From Prorocentrum cordatum (Eukaryota > Sar > Dinophyceae > Prorocentrales > Prorocentraceae): a stretch of DNA of 64,000 bases. Numbering within the stretch: position 1 is the first letter of the stretch; every line of letters starts with the position of its first letter. The position numbers and the translations under genes were made by a program. Location: assembly GCA_963575745.1 (NCBI GenBank), contig CAUYUJ010019350.1:50001-114000 (forward strand), in the 5' to 3' direction. Below are positions 33,641-44,316 of this stretch, in pieces. The notes under the pieces were generated by a model. It had not been told where the DNA came from. It saw only the letters and a list, made by a program, of their open reading frames with translations, and ran no database searches.

Positions 33641-33799
33641 CAGAAAATCCCTGCCATCGGCATGGAGATCTCATGAGCTCAGTGAGATCGGAGCCCCAGG
33701 CTCCGATCCTGCCTACGTGTTGGGAGGGCAGGTGGATAGCTTGCGGCTTGGGGTATCTTGACCCCTCCACCAACCCCCTCCCCCCGGGGCCTGGACGGG

Positions 33800-34260
33800 G
33801 GGGCCCCAAGACAGCCCCAAGAGCGCTCTAAGAGCGCCCCAAGAGCGAGTTTTGGGGCACCCGAGGGGCAACGCTAATTAATGCTCCCCTCTTGTTTGGA
33901 CGATGTCCTCCAAGGAGGCCCCACGAGCGCTCCCGAGGCTCCCAAGAGCGCCACAAGAGGGCGCCAAGAGGCGCCCAGGAGGCCCCAAGAGGCCCCCAAA
34001 AGGCCTCCAAGAGGCTCCCAAGAGACCACCAAGAGGCCCCAAGAGGCTCGCTCCAAGAGGCCCCCGGGACCGCCAAGAGGCCGCCAAGACGCAAGAGAGG
34101 CCCAAGAGAGCCCCAAGACGGCCCCAAGAGCGCCCTAGAGTGTCCCAAGAGCGCTCCAAGAGGGACCCTTCGTCTGCGTGCTGCCCACTTCCCTGATCGA
34201 GGCAAATCCTCTGGGCATCGTCTCTGGATGGGCTGGTGGGGTTACGCGAAGTGTCTCGAA
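33800..34260 (+). repeat. CCAAGA satellite, block 3, with conserved end segment
   Basis: CCAAGAGGCCCC and CCAAGACGGCCC units fill 33800-34170. The block ends with CTTCCCTGATCGAGGCAA, then TCTGGATGGGCTGGTGGG and TTACGCGAAG. The same end segment follows the blocks at 41090-41140 and 51296-51350. From 34261 to 36569 no gene is seen; a TG/CATG-rich patch lies at 36160-36275. Confidence 0.7.
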
Positions 34261-36569
34261 TTGCGAAGAAGTCTCGGGCGCGGGCGCGATTCTTAAAAGG
34301 ATTGCAAGGAAGCCTCATGCGGGAGCCGCTGCTGTCGTTGCCGGGGGGTCAGGTGCACAGTTTGAGCAGGAAGACCTCCCCAGACGCAAAAACAGGGTAT
34401 GCGCCCCAGGGGGCGCACTCCCATCGAAAAAGCAACCGTGTGCACCAGGCAGGGCGGATCAGCCATGGCTTGCACTTCAGGAGTGGCAGCTCCGCCGAGA
34501 AAGAAGCGCCTGCCTCCCCGCTGCGCCGCGGCCGAGCGCCTGAGCCATCGGCGTCGGCCCTCTGCCACACCTGGGGAGGCGGGGGGGGGCCGCGGCGGGG
34601 CCGTCGGCCCCGCCGTGCGGGCCCACTGCGGCTGCAGACGCCCGCGCTGCCAGAGGCCGCGTGAGGGCCCGCCGGAGGTGGCCGCCCAAACTGCTCGGCG
34701 GCCTCCAACGCGGGGAGGGAGGACGTCCAGGAGGGGGGCTCGCCCATCGTGGCCTGCGGCTCGCGCGCATCCCAGGGGGGGGCCAACGGGACGTCTGGAA
34801 GTACGAGGAGGGTGCCATGAAATCGAAGACATCATGGCCCCGGCCATGATGCCCACCCACCCCTAATCTTAGGTCGGGCATGTCCTCCTACAGGCGGATT
34901 TTGGACGAAAACTATAAAACTGTCAAAAAAATCGGGAATCTAAAAATCGTCCCCGGACTAATTGTTCTACTATTCTTGAACATTCCTTCTGTAGAGGGAG
35001 AGGCCCGACTTGACCCCAATCCTCACCCCCCACTGAGGAAGCCGAATGGCTGGTCGAAGTTGCCGCGCGCACTCGCACCAGGGCTCCGCTCACGCGACAG
35101 CTCGCCATGTGCGGGCGCACGGCTCGTTTCGGGTCACATGTCTGTCGCCGTCTTGCCAGGGAGGGGGGGCAGAGGGATCCAGGCTGGGAGGGCCTGGAAG
35201 AAGCCGAATGGAGCAGGGTGAGCATACGGTGGGCGCCGAGGCGGTTCGAGGAAGAAGCTTGGTTCTATGTCAAATGCACTACAGCATCCCATGCTCGCAC
35301 GAGCTGGGGCGTGCGAGAAACTCGCGCCACCAATTGGAATTACGAAAGCGTTCGACATTCCCTCCCAGAAGTGCCACCTACGGCGGGCTTCAACCTCCCT
35401 TGAAGAAGAAAGCTTGCGGCACTTCTCACACCAAATAATGGTACGCTGGGGACGTCTGGGCGTGACACTTGCGAATAATTCGTGAAGGGTGTCACCGCCT
35501 CCTGTCTCGAAATACTAATATGCGGGCGTTTTGTTGATATCAAATACTCGCGCGCTGGCACAACAATCTCCCCACTATCGAAGGCGACACCACGCGCGAC
35601 ACCTGATGCATTTCTGAACGGTACGACCTGCACCATACTACATACGTCCCGGAACGAAATCACGGCCGCTTCTCTTGCAGGCACCCTTGAAACTTAACCC
35701 AAAGCTCATTCCCTCACCCCGCGCCTGACTCTCATTTCCTTCCATCCACCCCAGTCTTCCCACGCTGACCAGCGTTTGCTGCCAAGTGTGGAACCGCGGC
35801 AAGGGAAGGCGCGAGCATTCGTGGACAGGAACATGAAAACTAAACAGAACTGGACGGATTGGGCTTATATCCTCCTCCGTAAACTTATGGGGCAAACTAC
35901 TTCGGGGCCTAAACACATCGGACAGCTCACTCACCGATGCCCTGGTACTAACAATTATACGTGGTCCTCTGCACTCATCTTCGAGCCTATGTTGGGAGAT
36001 GTTGGAACGAGGTTATTAGACCACACGATTACTACAAGGAATCGAGCACCTTCCTGGCCTCAATGCATAACACGCGCTCTGGTCAGACAGGACCAAGGCC
36101 AGCCTGACACGGTTAGGTGCCACTTCCGCCGGTTCCCTCACCCGGGTATATTTTCATGAATGTGTGCATGCATGTGTGTGAGGGCACAGAAGAGCGCGAA
36201 CATATGTATATGTGTATGCTGATGGATGCGTGAACATGATTTGAAACAAACATACACACATGTGTATATGCGTGTATCTCATTACTTAGATGCCTGGTGC
36301 TTCTAATGTGGGATCTTTCAGTCACTGCGCGACTTCAGGACACGAAAGTGGCCTCTGGTGCTGAAGGCAACAGCTGGTTGCCATGACGACAATATCCTTC
36401 CCCACGGGCGGGCCAGGCAAACACGGAAATCCCACAGGCCCTTTCGGGTGATTGGTTCCAAGCCTTTCCTCTTCCAATCCCCTTCGTCCCCTCCGGGGAG
36501 GGGTTTCTCGATCAATACAGTCTCCCTTCCCACCCGACCGGCGACACACAAAGGCCAATGACGCCCCAC

Positions 36570-36905
36570 CCGCCATCCCCATCGAAAAACCATGCAAACT
36601 GCACTTTGCGGCAAAATCTTGGGTCATGTTCGGGGGGGCCGCGTGCACTGTGTATTGTTCTGTCGATAGGGACGGCGGGGGGACCAGCATATGGCCTGCT
36701 GTGCGCAGTGCCATCACCCTTGTCAAGGACCATACAAACTGCACTCCGCGGCTGAATCTGGCTCATTCGCGGGCACCCCGTGGTGACTTTGCATCGGTTT
36801 TCGACCAGGACGGCACGGGAGCCGGAGCATTGCCTGCTGTGCGCAGGCCCATCAGACATCATGATGGCCACTCCGCCGCGATGGCGCATGGCTTTGTGAC
36901 GAGGA
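36570..36905. repeat. ~150-bp degenerate tandem repeat, cluster 1
   Basis: Units contain GGGACGGCGGG, GCCTGCTGTGCGCAG, CAAACTGCACT and GCGGCAAAATCT/GCGGCTGAATCT. Two units are recognisable. Confidence 0.55.
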
Positions 36906-37149
36906 TGGCGTGAGCCGACGCGGCGCACCAGGGGGCCGACGCGGCTCGCCTCGCCCCAACGTCGCGCCTCTGGCATCTGTGTTGGTTTATCGTAGCTGCC
37001 CATCCGAAGACGACCGCTGAATATGCCGAGGCTCGGGTACTGCTTATGTGCTGGGAGGGCGGGCGGAAGCGAGCCGCACAGTTTGAGTCTGAGGCAGGTG
37101 TCTAGATAACTGCTCCCTCTTGATATGCACCCCCGCCTCCACACGACCG

Positions 37150-37815
37150 GCGACAGGCCTGGGACCATGCCGACCCCCCACCGTCCCTGTCACCAAAAAA
37201 ACAATACAAAGTAAACTTTGTGCCAAAATCTGGATAACGCGCGAACGCCACGCGATCACTTTGCATTGGCTTTTGACAGGGACGGTGGGCGTGCCAGCAC
37301 ACAATCAACCTTGTGTGTGCAACGCCAACACACTCCACCACCCATTGCAAAAAACAAACCAAAGAGCACTCTGCACCAGAACGTGGATCATGTGCCGACG
37401 CCCCACGATCAGTTCGAGTTCGTTTTTTGGCAGGGACGGCGGGGATGCCCGCGTTTTGTCTGCCGCGTGACATGCCGACACCCCCCAACCATCCCTTGCA
37501 AAGAAAATGCAAAGTGTACTCTGCACCAAAATCGGGATCGTGCGCGGACGCCCCGCGGTCACTTGGCACTGGCATTTGACAAGGACGCCGGGTGGACAGC
37601 ATATTATTTGCTGCGTGCAGACACCATCCCTTTCAACAGAGGAAAAAACACTTTGCCAGGGACGGCGGGTGAGGCGACATGCTGCCTGCTGTGTGCAGGC
37701 CTACTGCCCCTATCAAAAACCAATGCATGATTGCGGAGCACACCAAAGCACAACAACAATGCTCGCAAACCCACGGTCATTGTTTTGGTTGTTGGTAGGG
37801 ATTGCGGGGCAGTCG
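37150..37815. repeat. ~150-bp degenerate tandem repeat, cluster 2
   Basis: GGGACGG-type anchors occur at 37279, 37433, 37582 and 37659, giving spacings of 154, 149 and a short 77. Each full unit carries TGCACCAAAATC or a close variant, then GCGCGGACGCCCCGCGATCA and a TTTTGACAGG-like end. Confidence 0.65.
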
Positions 37816-38039
37816 ACATAGTGCCCAATGTGGCGCACCTGGTGCGCGGCGCGCCTGGCAGGTGCGGCGCACCTCGCGGGCTCCGCGCGCACGGCCAGCG
37901 CACACATTGACTTCCCGATGGCTGTCGATGGCGGCCGCTGCCTTTGCTGAGACTCGGGTGCTACCTATGTAATAAGAAGGCGGGTGGTAGCTTGATCACT
38001 GCTCCTTACCCCACCCGACCTGCGACAAACCTGTGACCA

Positions 38040-38345
38040 TGTGTGCTCGCCCCCCGTCATCCCTGTCAACAAGCCATGCAGAGTGCACGTTGCGGCAAAG
38101 TCTTGGGTCATACTCAGGGGGGCCCGGGGAGCACCTTACATTGTGCTTTTTGACGGGGACGGCCAGAGTGCCAGCATGGCCTGCAGTGCGCAAGGCCACC
38201 TCCCCGATCAAAAACAATGCAAATGCCACTTGGCGTCTAAATCTGGATCATGCGCAAGCAACTCGCGATCTCTTCGCCTTGCGTTTTGCAAGGGACGGCA
38301 AAAGTGCTGGCAGATTGCCTGCTGTGTGCAAGCCTACCAGTCATC
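38040..38345. repeat. ~150-bp degenerate tandem repeat, cluster 3
   Basis: Two units with GCGGCAAAGTCTTGGGTCAT, GGGACGGCCAG and GATCATGCGC. A further cluster of two units lies at 40610-40900. GCGCACCTGGCGCGCC-type 9-10-bp repeats follow this cluster (38395-38610) and cluster 2 (37825-37900). Confidence 0.55.
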
Positions 38346-38911
38346 ATCACGATGGCCACTCCGCTGCGATACTTTATAGGTTTTCGACAAAAGTGGTGGA
38401 GGCCGATATGTTGCCCGATGTGCGCGAGCGCACCTGGCACACAATGCGCGTGCCCCGAACGTGGCGCGCCTGGCTGGACGTGGAGCACATGGCGCATCTG
38501 GCGCACCAGGCGTGCCCGGCACGGTTCGGCCCCAGGGGCGCCTGGCGCGCCTAGTGCGCGTGGCGCGCCTGGCACGCGCGGCGCAGCTCGCCCCGCCGTC
38601 GCGCACCTGGGACCTGCACTGGTTCCCATTGGCTGTTCATATCCAAAGACGACCGCTAAATGAGCTAAGACTGGGATACTACTTTTGTGCTGGGAGGGCG
38701 GACGGGAGTGAGCCGTACGGCTTGAATCTGAGAGGGGTGTCTTGGTAACTGCTCCTGCCCGACCGGCGACATGCCGGGGACCATCTGGGCCTCCCCCACG
38801 CCATACCCTGTCAAAACGCACTGCGACATGAACAATGAGGGCAAAAATCTGCACCGCACGCGAGCGCCCTGGGGGCACCGCGCAGCGGGTTTTCCCAACT
38901 GCCAGCCTGTG

Positions 38912-38955
38912 TGTTGGGTCTACGTTTTAAAGAGACAGCGCCCCGCGTTACTCAA
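38912..38955 (-). repeat. Array-trailer block, reverse orientation
   Basis: The reverse complement contains GGGGCGCTGTCTCTTTAAAA and ACCCAACAC, matching the trailers of arrays A and B. Another inverted copy lies at 39985-40020 inside the inverted array. Confidence 0.5.
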
Positions 38956-39079
38956 CTCAACAATTACACCATATGAAAATACTCTCCCACTTCCCCTGAT
39001 GGCGTCCCGAAGATATCCGACACTCCCCCGCGTATTGTTTTTTACACACAGGATTCCCGGGAAACGGGTTTTCGCTTGT

Positions 39080-39245
39080 GTTTTTTTCAAAGTGCTGCTC
39101 TCGCTGAGGCGCCGGCCTCATTTCTGCTCCCGAATCGTTCCGAATCGTGCTCCCGCTGCAGCGTGGGCCTCATTTTCGGATCGGTGTTTGGCCTCCGTCG
39201 TTCAGGATGGCGTTCTCGCCCCAGCGCGGGCCTCTTTCTCGCGCG
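39080..39245 (+). repeat. ~80-bp CTCTCGC/GCGCCG repeat, two degenerate units
   Basis: TTTTCAAAGTGCTGCTCTCG with GAGGCGCCG resembles the ~80-bp family at 50160-50560 and 55540-56070. Confidence 0.4.
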
Positions 39246-39271
39246 CCCATCCGCCCGCCACCACCGCGCCG

Positions 39272-39422
39272 CACCACCACCACCACCACCACCACCACCA
39301 CCACCACCACCACCACCACCACCACCACCACCACCACCAGCACCACCACCACCACACCACCACCACCACCACCACCACCACCAACCACGCACACGCACGC
39401 ACGCACGCACGCACGCACGCGC
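39272..39422. repeat. (CAC)n then (GCAC)n microsatellites
   Basis: About 110 bp of CAC units (39272-39383), then a GCAC tetranucleotide tract (39389-39420). Confidence 0.95.
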
Positions 39423-39624
39423 ACCACCACCCACTACGCACGCGCGCGCGGAGCCACAGGTCCGCTACGACACGCGTCCGCGGATAGAGAAAATCAGCGC
39501 CATGGTAAGGGATGGGAGGGAGGGGTAGGACGTCAGATATGACGCGAGCGCACCTAGCTTGCCTCCCGCCCCTCCCCTCCCTCCTCTCATCCCTGCCTCT
39601 GCCCTCCGCGTGTCAGTCATGTCG

Positions 39625-40560
39625 GTATACCCCTCACACCTTGCGTGGCCCCATGGGGAATTCGACCGGAAGTCCCAGCGGCGCCGGTGCACCCATTCGG
39701 TGCACCCCTCACACGTTGCGTGGCCCCATAGGGAGCTCCACCGAAGGCACCAGTGGCAGCGTCCGCATGGCGCACCCGCACCCAAGTCGGCACATCCTTC
39801 ACACGCTTCGTGGCCCACCAGGGAGCTCCGCCGAAGGCCCCAGCGGCAGCATCCGCATAGCGTACCCGCTCCCAACTCGGCACACCCCTCTTCACCATAT
39901 GTGGGCCCATAAGAAGCTCCACCGAAGGCCCCTGCGCACCCGTCCGCATGGCGCTGGGTCCGGAGGCCTGCGGGGTCGGGTCCTCGCGTTGACTAGACAG
40001 CGCCCCGCGTCACTCACCTCACCTCCCGCCCCTCCCTTCCATCCTCCCATCCCTGCCCCTGCCCTCCGCACGTCAACAATTTCGGCACACCCCTCACACG
40101 CTTCGTGGCCTCATAGGGAGTTCCACCGAAGGCCTCTGCGGCAACGTCCGCATGGCGCCACCGCACCCAATTCGGCACTCCTCACACGTTTCGTGGCCCC
40201 GCAGAGAGATCCACAGAAGGCCCCAGCGGCAGCGTCCGCATGGCGTACCCGCACCCAGGTTGGCACACCCCTCGCACGCTTCGTGGCCACACAGGGAGCT
40301 CCGCCGAAGGCCCCGACCCCTCACACGCCTCGTGGACCCATAGGGAATTCCGCCGAAGGCCCCAGCGGCAGCGTCAACAGGGCGCACCCGCACCCAAGTC
40401 GGCACAACCCATCACGCGCCTTGTGCCCCAATAAGGAGCTCCACCGAAGGCCCCAGCGGCAACGTCCGCGTGGTGCACCCGCACCCAATTCGACACAGCC
40501 CTCAAAAGTTTCGCAGCCCCATAGAGAGTTCCACCGAAGGCCCCGGCGGCCGAAGGCCCT
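39625..40560 (-). repeat. 90-bp satellite, array C (inverted, ~9-10 copies)
   Basis: The reverse complement of each unit carries the array A/B landmarks GGGGCCTTCGGTGGAGCTCC, GGGGCCACGAAGCGTGTGAG and GCGGACGCTGCCGCTGGGGC. Units are about 90 bp. A ~140-bp non-unit segment including a trailer block splits it at 39935-40080. The leader follows at 40571-40607. Confidence 0.85.
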
Positions 40561-40609
40561 CACCTGCACGCGATACTCGCAGCTGCACATGGTTGGGCCC
40601 TTCGACTGG

Positions 40610-40900
40610 ACACGCGAACAGGGATGGTGGAAACGCCCTCCTGGTGTCCGCTCTGCGCAGGCCTCCCGCCCCTGTCAGAGCACAAGTCGGAATACACTGG
40701 GCGGCAGAGTCTGGACCGTGCGCGGGCGCCCCCTGATCACTTCGCATGTGATGCTCGCCGGGGGCGGCGGCAAAGCCCTCAAGATGCCCGCTCTGCGCAG
40801 GCGCACCATGGCTGTCAACGCACCATGCAAGGCACACTGTGTGGCAGAAGCTAGTTCATGCGCGGGCGCCCTGCGATCGCCTCGCGCTGGTGCTTGACAG
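40610..40900. repeat. ~150-bp degenerate tandem repeat, cluster 4
   Basis: Two units sharing CGCTCTGCGCAGGC, GTCTGGACCGTGCGCGGGCG and GCGGCAAA with clusters 1-3. The cluster sits directly between the 90-bp array leader and a CCAAGA block. Confidence 0.55.
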
Positions 40901-40904
40901 AGGG

Positions 40905-41160
40905 GGCGGCCCAAGAGGCCTCCAAGAAGGCCTCCAGAGGAAGGCCCGAAGAGGCCAAGATCATTGATGTGTCGTAGGTTTTCGAAATTGTTTGGCATTT
41001 GCTTCTTTCCGGCCTACCGACGGCCCGAGACGGCCGAAGAGCCCCCAAAGATCGCCCCAATATCGCCCAAGAGGCCTCCAGGATGGCCACTTCCCGATTC
41101 GCCTCGGTTCTGGATGGGCTGGTGGTGTCACGCGAAGCAACAAAAAACATGAATGATCCG
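40905..41160 (+). repeat. CCAAGA satellite, block 4, with spacer and end segment
   Basis: Two short unit clusters flank a spacer with AAGATCATTGATGTGTCG. The block closes with CTTCCCGATTCGCC and TCTGGATGGGCTGGTGGTGT. From 41161 to 41804 I see no gene. Confidence 0.6.
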
Positions 41161-41804
41161 ACAATATACTCCCGCCTCTGCGAAGCCATCGGCGCCACGT
41201 GATGTGAGGGGGCGGCCTTCCACGTGGACGGGTACGGCTCGTAGGGTAGACAGGGAGTCTCAGTCTTCGACTCCTTGAGCGCAGGGCTGGTCCCCTACCT
41301 GCTGCTGCTGTCGTATCAATGCAAGCGACAACAGAGGAGGGGCCTTACTTCTGGCAAAGGCGTAAGCGAAGAGGAACAAACCGCACGTGGCGTAGTTCTG
41401 ATAACTTCTGCTACCAGAGGCACAAACCCGCTAGGAGGATCCATAAATGTACTCGTTGCTAGGACAGTTGGCAGCACTTTACCAAGTCGCATCTGAGGAT
41501 GAGGATATCGATCAGATAGGAAGTCCTCAATCGACCAGTCGACTAAATGCGGTTGAAGCCACACTGATCGGTTCTGCACCGCACCGAGAATCTCCAAAAG
41601 AGAAGACGATACAAGTGGAAATAGGAGCTGACGCTAACCCCAGGACAAGAAAATCCAAGATGCCTTCACTTGAGACCCACCGCACTCTGATCTGGGTACC
41701 ATCTCTGGCGTCGCAACCACAATGTGCCCTGAAACGACACCATGGCTTCGTCACGCGATGCCCCGATGCAGAAAACAACTAAAAGCAAAGTTTTTCGCAG
41801 ACCA

Positions 41805-42010
41805 GGAGCCCCAAAACAGCCCAAGAGAGCCCAAGCAGAGCGCCGAGACAGTCCAAGAGAGCGTTGAGACGGCCCAGGGCAGCCCCGCGACGGCCCAAGA
41901 TGGCGTCAAAGACAGCCCACGAGGCCCCCAGGACTGCCCGGAGGTGCTCCCAGAGGACTGCCGAGAGGGCCACAAAACGCAGAATTCGCCCAGTGCCCTA
42001 AGAAAACTGC
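41805..42010 (+). repeat. CCAAGA satellite, block 5
   Basis: CCCAAGAGAGCC and ACGGCCCA-type units run up to the palindromic element at 42011. Confidence 0.55.
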
Positions 42011-42176
42011 AGAGATTAGGGGTCCACATGCGAACCCTACCCCTACCCCCCACGATTTCTGAGGGGCAGGGTGGGGTTCACTTCGTTCGGGAGCTCCCGA
42101 GCGAAGTGAACCCCACCCTCCCCCTCAGAAATCGTGGGGGGTAGGGGTAGGGTTCGCGTGTGGACCCCTAGAGATT
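42011..42176. mobile_element. 152-bp palindromic (foldback) element with 7-bp direct repeats
   Basis: Arms of 76 bp (42018-42093 and 42094-42169) are complementary with about three mismatches and no spacer; the centre is GGGAGCTCCC at 42089-42098. The outer ends are AGGGGTCCAC and GTGGACCCCT. AGAGATT at 42011-42017 and again at 42170-42176 abuts both ends exactly, as a target-site duplication would. Each arm includes a telomere-like CCCTACCCCTACCCCCC stretch. It has no coding capacity and interrupts a CCAAGA satellite block. Confidence 0.85.
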
Positions 42177-42189
42177 CGACATATCTACC

Positions 42190-42620
42190 TTTTTCGTCTT
42201 GACAGCGCCCATGACAACCCAAAGGGTCCCCAATGTCGTGACAAAGACGGCCCATGAGTCGCCCCCAAGAGGCCCCAAGACGGCCTAATACAGCCCCAAG
42301 ACGGCCCAAGAGCGCCCCAGGCCGGCCCCAGGGGCCTCTAAGACGGCCCACGCGGGCCCCGAGCAAAGCCCAAGAGGATCAATACGAACCGACATCTCGA
42401 GCATTTGCCCCCGTCATGGCCCCGGAGGCCCCCCAGAGACCCCTGAGGCGCCCACAAGAGGCCCCCAAGAGGCCTTCACGAGGCCCCAAGAGGCTCCAAA
42501 AAGCCAACAAGATGCCCTCTAAGAGGCCCCTGAGAGACATTCCAAGAGACCCTCATGTCCATCCTAGAGGCTCTTCCACACAGTTCCCAGCCAGCCCCAC
42601 GAGCCCACCAGGAGCCGACA
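42190..42620 (+). repeat. CCAAGA satellite, block 6
   Basis: CCAAGAGGCCCC, CAAGACGGCC and CAAGAGCGCCCC units continue beyond the palindromic element. Confidence 0.65.
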
Positions 42621-42727
42621 AAAGGCCTCCCAGAATCCATCAAGTAGCCCCGTGACAAATCCCAGCAGCCCCCCTTGCACACCTAAATTCCGTCCTTCCT
42701 CCATCCGCCCTCCTCCTTCCCACCTCT

Positions 42728-42800
42728 GCTCCTCCTCCTCCTCCTCCTCCTCCTCCTCCTCCTCCTCCTCCTCCTCCTCCTGCTCCTGCTCCTGCTCCTG
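42728..42800. repeat. (CTC)n microsatellite
   Basis: Pure CTC units to about 42780, then CTGCTC hexamers. From 42801 to 43360 no gene is supported. Confidence 0.9.
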
Positions 42801-43359
42801 CTCATCCTCATTTTCCTCCTCCTCTTCCGTCTCCTCCACCTTCTCCACCCTCGCGGGCGTGACAAAAAGCACCCAGCCACTCCAGCTCCAACATAGCCTA
42901 CCGAATGCCCTGGACGTCTCCACTCCACTGGGGATCGGCAGAATGGCGCAAGCCACTTGAATAATTACTAAGTGCAAGGTTTCACGCAGACCGACGACGG
43001 GCAACCGAACCAACAGCGGGTTTTCACTGCACCCGCAACCTACGGGAGCTCGTGCAAAGACGACACAAGAACCTGCAAAACCGCTGAACGAATGGCCGGG
43101 CTTGCATAACATCAGCCCTCGAACATGTCTTCCCGGATGTCACGACAAGCGGACACGGTAGATTGGCTTCCGATCCCAATACGATCGTCGAGCACTTGCA
43201 GCTGCGCCCGACACCTCGTGCAAGGATTGGCCAAAACGATGTGACCTTTCTGGTCGCACTCAAGGGCGCCCAGGCTGAAGCTGGAACGCTACCTGACCAG
43301 ACGATATGGTCGGTGGCGGCGGTGGCAACGCCTCCCATGACACTCGCTGCAGCTAAGGT

Positions 43360-43640
43360 GTAGGAGGAGGAGGAGGAGGAGAAGGAGGAGGAGGAGGAGA
43401 AGAAGAAGGAGAAGGAAAGAGGGGGAGGAGGAGGAGGAGGAGGAGGAGGAGGAGGAGGAGGAGGGAGGAGTAGGAGAAGTAGGAGTAGGAGTAAGAGTAG
43501 GAGGAGGAGGAGGAAGAGGAGGAGGAGGAGGAGGAGAAGGAGGAGGACGAGGAAGAGGATCGAGCTTCGAAGAGGAGGACGAGGAGGAGGAAGAAGACGA
43601 GGAGGAGGAGGAGAAGAAGAAGAAGAAGAAGAGGGGCGGC
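43360..43640. repeat. (GGA)n block, left arm of a large inverted microsatellite
   Basis: About 280 bp of GGA with GAA and GTA variants on the plus strand. The complementary (CTC)n block begins less than 100 bp downstream. Confidence 0.9.
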
Positions 43641-43732
43641 CTCCCAGGAGCAGAGTGTCCCCGTCCGAGAGCGCCCCTGGCCACCCTGCAGCCAGCACCA
43701 GCCTTGCAACCACCACAACCTGTTCGCTACTC

Positions 43733-44316
43733 CTCCTCCTCCTCCTCCCCTCCTCCTCCTCCTCCTCCCTCCAACTCCTCCTCCTCCTCCCTCCTCCTCC
43801 TCCTCCTCCTCCTCCTCCTCCTCCTCCTCCTGCTCCTCCTCCTCCTCTCCCCATCCTCCCCATCTTCCTCCCCCTCCTCCTCTCCTCCTCCTCCTCCTCC
43901 TCCTCCTCCTCATCCTCCTCCTCCTCCTCATCTCCTCCTCCTCCTCCTCCTCCTCCTCCTCCTCCTCCACCTCCTCCTCTCTCCTCCTCTCCTCCTCCTC
44001 CTCCTCCTCCTCCTCCTCCTCCTCCTCCTCACTCCTCCTCCTCCTCCTCCTCTCCTCCTCCTCCTCCTCCTCCTCCTCCTCCTCCTCCTCCTCCTCCTCC
44101 TCCTCCTCCTCCTCCTCCTCCTCCTCTCACCATCCTCCTCCTCCCCATCCTCCTCCCCCTCCTCCCATCCTCCCATCATCCTCCCCTCCTCCTCCTCCTC
44201 CTCCTCCTCCTCCTCCTCCTCCTCCCTCCTTCTCCTCCTCCTCCTCCTCCTCCTCCTCCTCCTCCTCCTCCTCCTCCTCCTCCTCCTCCTCCTCCTCCTC
44301 CTCCTCCTCCTCCTCC
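43733..44316. repeat. (CTC)n block, right arm of a large inverted microsatellite
   Basis: About 580 bp of CTC with occasional single-base deletions and CAT interruptions. Those deletions explain the changes of frame between poly-Pro, poly-Leu and poly-Ser. Confidence 0.95.
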
